A DNA stretch of 45,507 nt from Pleurocapsa sp. MO_226.B13 (GCA_030064795.1 JASJEI010000029.1:1-45507); one strand, 5' to 3'. Shown: positions 7,354-15,244, numbered from the stretch's first letter. Numbers and translations are program-made. Notes: generated from the letters alone by a model not told the origin.

Positions 7354-8501
7354 TGACTAACCACTAACAACGCCTCTTTTACCCGTTGATTGCGAATTTC
7401 TCCAGCATGAGCAACACAAGCACCACTGGTAATATCATCGTCAAAATTAAGCTGTAGTTCTCCATCTTTAGCTAAATGTTTCACCAAGTTCAAGAGATTT
7501 TTGGCATACATTTGACTGGTATTAATGGGTACAGTGCCAGGAAGATTTATCGGACTGATAATAGTTACCCCTCGATCGCTAATAGTTTTTCCTGCTTCTG
7601 ACGAGGCACAGTTTCCGCCACTTTCGGCTGCGAGATCGACAATTACCGATCCTGGTTTCATTTGGGCTACTGTCTCTTCCCCAATCAATAGTGGTGCTGG
7701 CTTGCCTGGTACTTGGGCGGTAGTGATCACTACATCTGCCTTTGCCACATAGGAACTCAAACCCTGACGAATAAGTTCTTGGGTATCGTTGCCGACTTGT
7801 TTGGCGTAACCTCCTTCGGCTTCGGTGGCTTCTTCGAGGTTGATTTCAATAAAATTACCGCCGACACTTTGCACCTGTTCTTTTACGGTAGAACGAATAT
7901 CAAAGGCATCTACTACTGCACCCAATCTACGGGCTGTGGCGATCGCCTGTAATCCTGCTACCCCCGCACCTAAAACTAATACTTTAGCGGGAGGGATCGT
8001 TCCTGCTGCGGTAGTCATCATCGGGAAAATGCGCGGTAAACTAGCTGCTGCTAGCAATACCGATTTATAACCCGCAATATTGGCTTGGGAAGATAACGCA
8101 TCCATGCTTTGAGCGCGAGTAGTGCGGGGAATTAGCTCCATACTAAAGGCTGTAACCCGCTTCTGAGCGAGCTGTTGAGTGACTGTGGGATCGCCCAAAG
8201 GATTGAGGAAACTAATTAGGGTTGCACCTGGTTTGAGCCAATCAATTTCTGACCAATTATCTCGCGATCCTGGAGGATTAACTTTGAGCAGAATATCTGC
8301 TTCTCCCCAAAGTAAAGCGGGATCGGCAATTACCTTTGCTCCTGCTGCTTCGTAGTCAGAGTCTTGATAACCAGCACCCAAACCAGCACCAGCTTCTACC
8401 CAGACTTCAAAACCTTGTTTGACGAGACGGGATGCAGTATCAGGAACTTGAGCTACCCGAAACTCCCCTAGCTCGTTTTCTTTAGCAACGGCTATTTTCA
8501 T
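7350..8501 (-). CDS. pntA1: NAD(P) transhydrogenase subunit alpha part 1 (NAD-binding domain I)
   Basis: The 383-residue soluble protein matches domain I of transhydrogenase and alanine dehydrogenase relatives. It begins MKIAVAKENELGEFRVAQVP, has the catalytic-loop segment RTTRAQSMDALSSQANIAGY (about 128-147), and a Rossmann NAD site VLVLGAGVAGLQAIATARRLG (about 171-190) closed by the acidic DAFDIR. ATG at 8499-8501 is preceded by AGGAG seven bases upstream. It is the first gene of the operon pntA1-pntA2-pntB. Its C-terminus ends inside a 28-bp palindrome. Confidence 0.97.
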   Translation of the reverse strand: MKIAVAKENELGEFRVAQVPDTASRLVKQGFEVWVEAGAGLGAGYQDSDYEAAGAKVIADPALLWGEADILLKVNPPGSRDNWSEIDWLKPGATLISFLNPLGDPTVTQQLAQKRVTAFSMELIPRTTRAQSMDALSSQANIAGYKSVLLAAASLPRIFPMMTTAAGTIPPAKVLVLGAGVAGLQAIATARRLGAVVDAFDIRSTVKEQVQSVGGNFIEINLEEATEAEGGYAKQVGNDTQELIRQGLSSYVAKADVVITTAQVPGKPAPLLIGEETVAQMKPGSVIVDLAAESGGNCASSEAGKTISDRGVTIISPINLPGTVPINTSQMYAKNLLNLVKHLAKDGELQLNFDDDITSGACVAHAGEIRNQRVKEALLVVSQ

Positions 8502-9566
8502 ATAATTCTCCTAAATACTTGTTAGTCATAGTCATTAGTCATTGTTTTTTTGCCTGGTAACGAAGAACAAATGACGAAAGACAAAGGACTAAAGACTTAT
8601 AAGAACTTATACCAGTCAATTATTTGTAGGGAATAATTTTGAACTCAGATTAGATTGGTTAAGGTTGTACTTGCAGGGACAAAACCTATCTACAATAGGA
8701 TGAATAAATTTTTCTTGGGGTAGGCGACGAGTATTTTTACCCAGAAGGTCGGGTATTTTGAGTAGGTTGGTAGCAGATCATCTCCCCCATCTCCCTACCT
8801 CTAGTAACAAGATTTGGTCGCTCGATCGCGAAAACTGCTGTAACTAAACGTTAACATAGTTAAAAAAAGTAAAACGATCTAAAACCAAGAAAAAGCTGAA
8901 ACCTATGCTCAGAGAGTCATGAAAGGTTTCAGCTATAGAACGAAACATTTGTGTGTGTGGTTGAGGAGAAAAGATATAATATTTTCAATATTTTTCTTTT
9001 TGTTCTTAACAGGGCAAACATCAATCCAGACTAAACAGCCAGTAAAATCTTTTGAGGCTAACTGAAGGCGGAAGTTTTGTCCTTTAAAGTTTTATCCAGT
9101 GCTGCGATCGCAGAGCTTAAGGCATCGTTTTAAAGGTAGCTCTAACTCTAATAGTTCTGTCTCATAGGTTTTGCTGCCAATAGCATTATTGTTAGACTGA
9201 TTCAACTAGCCACTAATATTAGGTTCGGTTGAACAGTTAGTCTAAATCCTGTTCATAGAGGCTACTTAAAAGTTAGATGAGGCAGTCCCCAGAAGTAATT
9301 TAACCGCTTTACTACTAAGTTTAAAAGATACTTTTTCAATGCGGATTTAGAATCGAATATTAAAGTTTAGGGATTTGGGGAATAATTTTTAACTTTATTT
9401 AAAGTAATTATCCGTACCTGATGTGGCACTACGTCTAAACGTTAGGTCAATTTTTAAAACTTGCTACTGCGATGCGGTTGCGCAAGCAAGTCGTTAGACG
9501 AGCGCGAGTCCTTTAGGGCTACTTACAATCCGATAGCTATAGATGTCCTAATCTAACTTTGTCCGA
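8502..9566. other. 1-kb spacer upstream of the pnt operon, with decayed sequence and repeats
   Basis: No intact gene is supported. Visible items are an AGTCATTAGTCATT-type repeat near 8522-8545, a hairpin with arms AGCTGAAACCT and AGGTTTCAGCT at 8894-8934, a degenerate reading frame at 8933-9205, and a mini-repeat-like GTCCTTTAGGGCTAC near 9508-9522. Promoter elements for pntA1 could not be chosen confidently. Confidence 0.5.
8933..9205 (-). pseudogene. Degenerate reading frame of unknown family
   Basis: Reading leftwards gives a protein-like frame with one internal TAA: NAIGSKTYETELLELELPLK, RCLKLCDRSTG, stop, NFKGQNFRLQLASKDFTG, CLVWIDVCPVKNKKK. Codon pattern and composition look like decayed coding DNA, but there is no usable start codon and I do not recognise the family. 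It may be chance. Confidence 0.25.
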
Positions 9567-10232
9567 CTATATAACATCTTTATCCCAACAGTTTTGTAGT
9601 AATTCGACTAATTCTTGGGGTTGAGCTACAGATTGTTTGATGGTTCTATGGACAAGTACGGCAATATTGACGTTGCTAATTTCAACCCAGATATTACCAT
9701 CACGAGTCCGCCAACAGGGTATGGCTAATTCTTGCAGACGTTGATAAATTGCTGGTTTAGCATGACGGGGGACATCGACAATTGGTACGACGATAAAGTT
9801 GTTGAATGTAGAGCTACATTCGTTATCTCTTTTGCCAATGGTACGTTCGGGATAGATCTCCAGATTAGTAAATAACCACCAACAGAAAGCTAGTAAGCGG
9901 GGTAATAGAGGAATTTTTCTTTGTTCTAACCAATAAACAAAGTGAGAAAAAAGCAATCCACAATAGCCTGGTTCTTTTGTTAATCCTTCTAGCCAATTAC
10001 GCTTGGCTCTTCCGCGATCGCATTTTTGATATAACTTAGTGAGTGATGTTTGCCATTGATGGGCAATTGGATTAAATTTTGGGTTTTTCTGCTGAGGTGC
10101 AAGAAAAGTCGATTTCCCCAATCGCTGTAAGGAAAATTTTTGGTCGAAAGGCTGTTGCATGGCTCTGATTTGAAACAACTTCGATGTTATTCTGTTTATA
10201 CCAGAAGCCTTTTTGAGATTTTTTTTGCCCAA
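9567..10232 (-). CDS. Hypothetical protein, cyanobacterial
   Basis: A soluble, basic and aromatic-rich protein of up to 221 residues. The first Met is at 10230-10232; a second Met (residue 25, MQQPFDQKFSLQ) is equally possible, and neither has a strong ribosome site. Features are a Trp-rich middle (LLAFCWWLFTNLEIYPE) and a C-terminal half with alternating beta-like segments (NNFIVVPIVDVPRHAKPA, NIWVEISNVNIAVLVH). The latter half could be a small alpha/beta domain of unknown role. No signal peptide or catalytic motif is seen. It is transcribed alone, with repeat-rich DNA on both sides. Confidence 0.65.
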   Translation of the reverse strand: MGKKNLKKASGINRITSKLFQIRAMQQPFDQKFSLQRLGKSTFLAPQQKNPKFNPIAHQWQTSLTKLYQKCDRGRAKRNWLEGLTKEPGYCGLLFSHFVYWLEQRKIPLLPRLLAFCWWLFTNLEIYPERTIGKRDNECSSTFNNFIVVPIVDVPRHAKPAIYQRLQELAIPCWRTRDGNIWVEISNVNIAVLVHRTIKQSVAQPQELVELLQNCWDKDVI

Positions 10233-10427
10233 TTGAATCTAGATTGATTTAGATTTATTGAATCTATACTCAAGTGTTTAAAACTCATAGTGCAGAGGAG
10301 TTTTGTCTTTTTTACTGGGCTAGGGAAACTAGTATTTTTGAGTAAGCTACGAGTATTTTTAGGTAAGGAGATTAGCTTTCAGGTACTCAGGTTATCGATA
10401 AGATCAAAAAATTCCCAGGCGCGATCG

Positions 10428-10628
10428 CTAGGCTATATTTTGCGAACTATCACAGTCTTGGGTGCGAGCGGAGGAAAATGGGAGGACAGACATTTGACAA
10501 GCTTCTACATTTCCCTTGACATAGACATTGAGCAATTCACAATAGCCCCAACGATGTCCTTCCAGAGAAAAATGGCGACAAAAGCAACAGTTGTACTTAC
10601 TTTGATTCGGGGATTTTGCATTACTCAT
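10428..10628 (-). CDS. Small Cys-rich conserved cyanobacterial protein
   Basis: ATG at 10626-10628 starts a 66-residue protein with YNCCFCRHFSLEGHRWGYCELL at its core (split here as YNCCFCRHFSLEG and HRWGYCELL), followed by a fourth Cys in VEACQM. The spacing CCxxCRHF...GxC...C suggests a small metal-binding (zinc-like) fold. I recall similar short proteins in many cyanobacteria, always of unknown function. A longer open frame on the opposite strand (10290-10646) has none of these features and is taken as a shadow. Confidence 0.65.
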   Translation of the reverse strand: MSNAKSPNQSKYNCCFCRHFSLEGHRWGYCELLNVYVKGNVEACQMSVLPFSSARTQDCDSSQNIA

Positions 10629-10942
10629 AAAGGACAAATTATTTAAATACCGATTAAGTAAATCATCCTATGAAATCTAGATCGGACAGCTAAATGTAAT
10701 GAAAATACAACATTGTTGATTCGATAGTAACTATTAAGCCGATCCCACCCATAAATATAGCCCTTCTCACATTAGTGAGATACATTTCCGAACTCCAAAT
10801 TCCGAATTCCGAACTTGTCCCAACCAGGGTGTATCTCATTAATACGAGCAACGCTATAAACTGGGAGACAAGTGTCAGTTCGGGTTATTTTTAGTGAGTA
10901 ATAATTATTGCCAGCGATCCGATCGGTCTGCTAGGCGTGAGC
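10629..10942. other. Spacer with nested inverted repeat
   Basis: No gene is supported. TTAGTGAGATACA (10772-10784) and TGTATCTCATTAA (10830-10842) are perfect inverted arms. Between them lies a CCGAATTCCGAACT-type stretch that recurs elsewhere (20633-20650, 31138-31150, 40684-40712), as if one repeat had inserted into another. Confidence 0.6.
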
Positions 10943-12205
10943 CTAATCGCCTTTTAAGGTAGTAATTGCCACCACAATACCAATCGTTGCCAGTAACGCC
11001 ATCGGATAAAAAGCGTAGGTGTAAGAGCCAAAAAGATCGCGAATACGTCCCGCAGTTAAAGTTCCGAGCAATGCGCCGATTCCATAGGCAGTAAATACGA
11101 TGCCATAGTTGCGAGCATAATTCTCAGCGTCAAACAATTTCAATGTAGCTGTGGGCGCGAGTGCTAGCCATCCCCCCAAACAGAACCAGAAGATACAGAA
11201 TGCAATCAAATAGGTTATTATCTGTCCCGATTGGGCGTTCATCATTAAAATTGTGGCAATTAGAATCATAACGTAGGAAAAGACCGCAACATATCGGGGT
11301 TGGAAGCGATCGGTCAACCAGCCAAATATAGGGCGACTTAAGCCATTAAACAAGGCAAAGAGTGAAACACTAACAGCAGCCAGGGTTGAATCTAACTTAA
11401 TAATTTCCTCGGCTACTGGGCTAGAAATCCCAATCGCACTCAAGCCAACTAGTGTACCGATGGTATAGCAAACCCATAACCCATAAAAAGATTGTCTTTG
11501 CAGGAGATTTGAGCGAATAGGTTTAGAGTTTTGCGTATTGCTGGTAGCAACTTTCCAGCCCGTGGGTTTCCAGTCCTTCGGAGGGGGCTTGAGCGTGGTA
11601 GAAATCGAGAGAATAATTACCGTAAAAGTAATTCCCAAAATTAAGAGAGTTTGCTGCACTCCGTAGGTATCGATCGCTCTTTTGGCTAGGGGGGCGGTTA
11701 TTACTGGAGATAGCCCAAAACCAATGATAGTTAAACCTACGGCCAATCCTTGCTTATCGGGAAACCAGCGAGCAGCGATCGCCATGGGGATACCATAGGT
11801 TATCCCCACCCCCATTCCCACCAGTACGCCATAGGTAAAAATTAGGGTGGTGATGTTAGTGGCAAAGCTAGAGAGTATATAACCAATACCCACTATCGTC
11901 CCCCCAAGCACAGTAGCTCGACGAGTTCCCAGGCGATCGAGGTATAACCCCGTAATGGGCATTAGAGCCGAGTAAAACAGCAGTACAAAAGTGTAAGGTA
12001 ATATACTTTCTGTTGCCCCAACATCGAGTAAGGTTTCGATTGGTGTTCTAAAAATACTCCAAGAGTAAACTGTTCCCAAACAAAGTAAGACTAGCGTTCC
12101 CAGTAAAATTAACAACCATCGACCTTGTTCGGCGGGTAGCCCGAATAATTTTAGATTCTGGCTGTCATTGTTTGGATTTGTATTCGGTAAGTTCTTATTC
12201 AGCAC
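10943..12205 (-). CDS. MFS transporter, OxlT (oxalate/formate antiporter)-like
   Basis: The 420-residue protein has about 12 hydrophobic helices. Early signatures of the OxlT-type group are LGTVYSWSIFRTPIE (about 43-57) and the loop DRLGTRRA (about 90-97), which is the MFS motif between helices 2 and 3. A second such loop, GWLTDRFQPRY, lies at about 296-306. The start is GTG at 12203-12205. The group moves small organic anions such as oxalate, formate or lactate; the substrate here is not predictable. No partner gene lies beside it. Confidence 0.85.
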   Translation of the reverse strand: MLNKNLPNTNPNNDSQNLKLFGLPAEQGRWLLILLGTLVLLCLGTVYSWSIFRTPIETLLDVGATESILPYTFVLLFYSALMPITGLYLDRLGTRRATVLGGTIVGIGYILSSFATNITTLIFTYGVLVGMGVGITYGIPMAIAARWFPDKQGLAVGLTIIGFGLSPVITAPLAKRAIDTYGVQQTLLILGITFTVIILSISTTLKPPPKDWKPTGWKVATSNTQNSKPIRSNLLQRQSFYGLWVCYTIGTLVGLSAIGISSPVAEEIIKLDSTLAAVSVSLFALFNGLSRPIFGWLTDRFQPRYVAVFSYVMILIATILMMNAQSGQIITYLIAFCIFWFCLGGWLALAPTATLKLFDAENYARNYGIVFTAYGIGALLGTLTAGRIRDLFGSYTYAFYPMALLATIGIVVAITTLKGD

Positions 12206-12325
12206 GATTCAAATGAGGGCTTATCCGATTCTAATTTTCAATTCATTTTGACGAAAAAAACTAGTCCAAACCGTTCTAGCTGAACTTAAGATTAAAGCCT
12301 AAACTGCTGGATGAGGCGATCGCGA

Positions 12326-12727
12326 TTAATTTTCCCTGACTAAAGCTACTTTGCCATAGCGGGGATCTATTTCTAAAGCTTGTATTGACAAGATACGGTT
12401 AGGGGAAAGCTCATAAGTAACTGTTTGATTAGGTTGCAAAGGCAAACATCGAGCAAATATTTCTTGTCGATATTGTTGGGGAATAAATTTTTCTTCCCCC
12501 ATCTCCAGCACAATTTGATTAAAAAAAGAGAGTTCTCCAGTGTTGTTGATAATACCTGCGGGAGTCGAGAGATTATCGCACCATCTCAATGCCAAAAACC
12601 ATTTGGCATCGCTTAATCGGTGATAAATCTTCTCTGACTTTGGATGAGGAAAAACTTTATAGCCAGACTCAACAGCGACGATCGTTCCTCCCAAAAAACC
12701 AAACATAGTACCAAGGCGATCGCTCAT
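12326..12727 (-). CDS. Hypothetical protein
   Basis: ATG at 12725-12727 (MSDRLGTMFGFLGG) is preceded by GGGAG about ten bases upstream and is preferred to the in-frame Met 12 codons earlier. The 133-residue product is soluble, with a Trp/Leu-rich centre (KWFLALRWCDNL) and a beta-rich C-terminus (TVTYELSPNRILSIQALEID). I do not recognise a family. It lies downstream of the threonyl-tRNA synthetase gene on the same strand with a 130-base gap, so read-through from that gene is possible but unproven. Confidence 0.6.
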   Translation of the reverse strand: MSDRLGTMFGFLGGTIVAVESGYKVFPHPKSEKIYHRLSDAKWFLALRWCDNLSTPAGIINNTGELSFFNQIVLEMGEEKFIPQQYRQEIFARCLPLQPNQTVTYELSPNRILSIQALEIDPRYGKVALVREN

Positions 12728-12857
12728 CAAGACTTGCTCCCAAAAAATACAATTACCAACCATACAGCTTTAGTTTAAATAACAAAGCCGTAATTTTCCT
12801 AATTTTCTTAAGTGCGATCGCACATCTTCAACTTATGGGTATCAGAAAAGAAACTTG

Positions 12858-14084
12858 CTACGACATGGATAAATCTGCTAACTTATGTTCGAGTTCAGTT
12901 AGACTCATTTCTTGTTGTTTTGAAGCACCTAAACAGCGAAGATTTAGCTTTTGACTCATGGCTTCCCGCTCACCTACAATGGCAATCAAGGGAATTTTGC
13001 GTTTAGAGAGTTGGCGAATTTTCTTGCTAATTGTCTGGTCTTGGTTGTGAAGCTCTACTCTACCCCCCAGTTCCCTGAGTCGCCAGAAAATTGTTTCTGC
13101 CCAGGCAGATGCTTTATCAGAAATAGTGGCGACTGCGACTTGTGTAGGGGCAGACCAAATAGGAAGAGAACCACCATGATGCTCTAACAAAATACCAATC
13201 CAACGCTCGAACGAACCCAAAATTGCCTGGTGCAGCATAACAGGACGCTCCAATTCTCCCAATTCATTCACAAAAACTAGCTCAAACACTTGAGGGAGAT
13301 TAAAATCGACTTGAATTGTGCCACACTGCCACGAGCGTCCCAACCGATCTTGCAAACTAATTTCGAGCTTTGGCCCATAAAATGCCCCTTCATTCGGAGC
13401 TAATTTATAGCTTTGTCCCAGAGACTCAACCACCTCGATTAACAGGGATTCAGCCCGATCCCAGAGGCGATCTTCACCCAGTCGCTGCGAGGGTCTCAGA
13501 GAAATTTGCAGCGAAAATCCCTCGTAACCAAAAGCAGCATAAACCTGCTGTACCATGTTGAGGAAATTGCTAATTTCACTATGTACGTCAGATTCTCGGC
13601 AAAAAATATGGGCATCATCCTGTACAAATTGTCGCAGTCGCATACATCCCGATAAAGTGCCAGACAGTTCGTTGCGATGACAGATACCAAACTCCATCAA
13701 CCGCATCGGAATTTCTCGATAGCTGCGTTTGTGGGACTGATAAATGGCAATATGGGCGGGGCATGACATCGGCTTCAAGGCATAGTCTGGTTCGATGATA
13801 GATAAGGCTGATTCATCTATATCTGCATCTGCCTTGATGCTACCGACAACAAACATTCCCTGGCGAAATTTTTCCCAGTGTCTCGAACGTTCCCATAACG
13901 AGCGATTGAGGACAACAGGCGATCGCACTTCTTCAAATTCACGAGCTTGATAAACTTGTCGCATATAGTCTTCAATGCTGCGAAAAAGCCGTAGCCCCTG
14001 TGGGTGCCAAAAAACCATTCCTGGACTATGCTCCTCAAAGTGAAATAAGTCCATATCTCTTGCAAGTTCGCGATGATCTAACAT
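12858..14084 (-). CDS. thrS: Threonyl-tRNA synthetase, short form lacking the TGS and editing domains
   Basis: Charges tRNA-Thr with threonine. ATG at 14082-14084 (MLDHRELARDMDLF) is chosen because AGGAG lies seven bases upstream; the 18-codon upstream extension would begin inside a terminator. The 408-residue protein starts at the class II catalytic core, whereas bacterial ThrRS is about 640 residues with N-terminal TGS and editing domains. The three zinc/threonine ligands are present: Cys in KPMSCPAH, His in QDDAHIFC, His in VMLHQAILGSFERW. Motif 2 (FGICHRNELSG) and the C-terminal anticodon-binding domain are intact. Editing-deficient duplicated ThrRS (T2, thrS2) is known in Anabaena, where zinc limitation induces it. 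Here expression appears controlled by a tandem threonine attenuator. Confidence 0.95.
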   Translation of the reverse strand: MLDHRELARDMDLFHFEEHSPGMVFWHPQGLRLFRSIEDYMRQVYQAREFEEVRSPVVLNRSLWERSRHWEKFRQGMFVVGSIKADADIDESALSIIEPDYALKPMSCPAHIAIYQSHKRSYREIPMRLMEFGICHRNELSGTLSGCMRLRQFVQDDAHIFCRESDVHSEISNFLNMVQQVYAAFGYEGFSLQISLRPSQRLGEDRLWDRAESLLIEVVESLGQSYKLAPNEGAFYGPKLEISLQDRLGRSWQCGTIQVDFNLPQVFELVFVNELGELERPVMLHQAILGSFERWIGILLEHHGGSLPIWSAPTQVAVATISDKASAWAETIFWRLRELGGRVELHNQDQTISKKIRQLSKRKIPLIAIVGEREAMSQKLNLRCLGASKQQEMSLTELEHKLADLSMS

Positions 14085-14091
14085 TTTAGTT

Positions 14092-14097
14092 TCTCCT
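14092..14097 (-). promoter_or_regulatory. Ribosome binding site deciding the thrS start
   Basis: AGGAGA on the minus strand ends seven bases before ATG 14084. It lies just past the second terminator, so a transcript that reads through carries it. Confidence 0.85.
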
Positions 14098-14120
14098 AAT
14101 GTATAAGTAATAAAGCAATA

Positions 14121-14149
14121 AAAAACCCTCCAAGCCAAGTTTGGAGGGA
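14121..14149 (-). terminator. Attenuator 2: intrinsic terminator just upstream of thrS
   Basis: On the minus strand CCCTCCAA, a seven-base loop and TTGGAGGG are followed directly by six T. The hairpin has eight perfect pairs. Its 5' arm, extended as CGTCCCTCC, is complementary (8 of 9) to GGAGAGACG at the end of leader ORF 2 (14181-14189), the expected alternative antiterminator. Confidence 0.88.
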
Positions 14150-14177
14150 CGGAAAAATTACCGAGCGCGATCGAGCG

Positions 14178-14255
14178 TCACGTCTCTCCAGGCGTGATGG
14201 TTATGTTGGTGGTAGTGGTGTTGATTGTCAAAGGTATTGTTAGCAACATGGACAT
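14178..14255 (-). CDS. Threonine-rich leader peptide 2 (25 codons)
   Basis: ATG at 14253-14255 opens MSMLLTIPLTIN, TTTT, NITITPGET, stop (TGA 14178-14180). An in-frame Met two codons later is an alternative start. Nine of 25 codons are Thr, including the run ACC ACT ACC ACC, plus six Ile or Asn codons, which also use ANN triplets. The ORF follows attenuator 1 and precedes attenuator 2. A ribosome finishing it would cover GGAGAGACG and let the terminator form; one stalled at the Thr run would leave that segment free. No strong Shine-Dalgarno is seen. Confidence 0.85.
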   Translation of the reverse strand: MSMLLTIPLTINTTTTNITITPGET

Positions 14256-14284
14256 TCTTGGTGACTTTTTAGATATAGATAATG

Positions 14285-14321
14285 AAAAAACATTGCCCCC
14301 CAGGGTTTATCTGGAGGGCAA
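14285..14321 (-). terminator. Attenuator 1: intrinsic terminator between the two leader ORFs
   Basis: On the minus strand TTGCCCTCCAG, a seven-base loop and CTGGGGGGCAA pair over 11 positions (one G-U), followed by TG and six T. The CCCTCC in the 5' arm is complementary to GGAGGG at the end of leader ORF 1, giving the competing antiterminator. Confidence 0.88.
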
Positions 14322-14354
14322 CCAAAGTAATAAGACTAATTTCAGCGCAGTGCC

Positions 14355-14414
14355 TTATAACCCTCCCGTTTGGGTAGTTGTAATGGTGGTAGTAAGGACG
14401 AGTGCGGTTTTCAT
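14355..14414 (-). CDS. Threonine-rich leader peptide 1 (19 codons)
   Basis: ATG at 14412-14414 encodes MKTALVLTTTITTTQTGGL and stops with TAA at 14355-14357. Eight of 19 codons are Thr (ACC, ACT ACC ACC, ACA ACT ACC, ACG). It starts about 25 bases after the predicted transcription start. The last codons contain GGGAGGG, which can pair with the 5' arm of attenuator 1. The arrangement is like that of thrL of enterobacteria, but it sits in front of a tRNA synthetase gene. No strong Shine-Dalgarno is seen, which is common in cyanobacteria. Confidence 0.87.
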   Translation of the reverse strand: MKTALVLTTTITTTQTGGL

Positions 14415-14444
14415 TGTGAAAAAACTTAGCTTCAATATAACCTT

Positions 14445-14472
14445 AATATAGCAATTTTTTAATAGGTGTCAA
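14445..14472 (-). promoter_or_regulatory. Promoter of the thrS leader
   Basis: On the minus strand a perfect -35 TTGACA (14467-14472) and -10 TATATT (14445-14450) are separated by 16 bases. The start of transcription would be near 14438, about 25 bases before leader ORF 1. I see no zinc-repressor-like TGATAAT-N-ATTATCA palindrome next to it. Confidence 0.8.
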
Positions 14473-14671
14473 GTACCCGAGAACAGCCAATGACGATCGC
14501 TGCTTTTCCCTCGGATTCTTCTTAACTCGATTCGGAGTTTTAGAAGTTTTGGTATATTGCGATCGCGTAGTATCTAGCTTTGCAAGATCGCTAATTGAAT
14601 GAAAGTAAAATAGAACCTTTGTAAATTGTCTTGAATTACAAGAACTCCTTAAGCGGAATAGATGACAGGGA

Positions 14672-14881
14672 TTGTTAGATTTTAGCAAAATCAGAAAATT
14701 TAACGAGGACGCAGCGGCTGATTTGTTTGCTGAGATTGGCTATGAATCAGTCACAACGGATGAAATAGCAGCAAGAGCAGATACCTCAGTTGGCGGACTC
14801 TCAAATTTTTCCCCTGATCTTGCCAAAAATATTATATTTTATCTGGGTAGTTATTCCCCAAAGTATTCGAGTTTCAATTAG
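14672..14881 (+). pseudogene. TetR-family regulator remnant (helix-turn-helix only)
   Basis: The frame reads EDAAADLFAEIGYESVTTDE, then IAARADTSVGGLSNFSPD, the N-terminal DNA-binding part of TetR proteins, where the expected text is 'DAAADLFAEIGYE..TT..IAARA.TS.GSLYRFFPDK'. The conserved Tyr/Phe positions of the recognition helix are altered, there is no ATG in place and the ligand-binding domain is replaced by unrelated sequence. It is a decayed fragment. Confidence 0.7.
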
Positions 14882-15244
14882 CTTCAATTCTGAATAAATT
14901 AATCCCTGGCTCACCAGCCCTGGGCTGAATTTTCTGTGCCTATCTATTCTCATGAAGCACCCCTTCATGAGAATGAGGGGACTGAAACGATCGCCCTGGG
15001 CTAAATTTGCCCTCATTCTCCCTCTATCGAGTTGATACTCGTTCTTTTTCTTTATTCCATCTCTTTTTAATAACGATTTCCGATGTATTTCATCTGTGGG
15101 GCTAATGGATGTGGGTTTACAGATTCGACAAAGGCGTGGAATTTCGATCGTGTATGCTACTACATACATCTCATCTTCTTGAGGACACGGGGTCGTAGCT
15201 TCGCTACGACCCGTGAGATGTCCGTGTCGTTGCAACTTACTCAT
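14801..15244 (-). CDS. Doubtful hypothetical ORF
   Basis: ATG at 15242-15244 follows a fair ribosome site (AAAGGAA). The first about 60 codons look coding-like (EDEMYVVAYTIEIPRLCRIC), but the 3' part overlaps the TetR remnant and contains low-complexity spacer DNA. A hairpin repeat with arms GGTCGTAGC and GCTACGACC lies inside it (about 15185-15215), in frame. It could be the tail gene of the operon at 15370-16568, or chance. Confidence 0.3.
   Translation of the reverse strand: MSKLQRHGHLTGRSEATTPCPQEDEMYVVAYTIEIPRLCRICKPTSISPTDEIHRKSLLKRDGIKKKNEYQLDRGRMRANLAQGDRFSPLILMKGCFMRIDRHRKFSPGLVSQGLIYSELKLIETRILWGITTQIKYNIFGKIRGKI

Noticed and set aside
10290..10646. 118-codon plus-strand ORF
   Set aside because: It lies opposite the Cys-rich small gene, begins in spacer DNA and has no protein-like motifs; taken as a shadow.
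14085..14138. Annotated 18-codon N-terminal extension of ThrRS (MAWRVFYCFITYTLGETK)
   Set aside because: It starts inside the terminator hairpin, whereas AGGAG sits correctly before ATG 14084 and homology starts there.
14194..14451. 85-codon plus-strand ORF rich in Val (MMVMLVVVVLIVK)
   Set aside because: It is the complement of the Thr-codon runs of the leader peptides (ACC/ACT read as GGT/AGT in another frame).
14139..14472. T-box riboswitch upstream of thrS
   Set aside because: No T-box sequence or specifier-loop arrangement is seen; two Thr-rich ORFs with competing hairpins explain the leader better.
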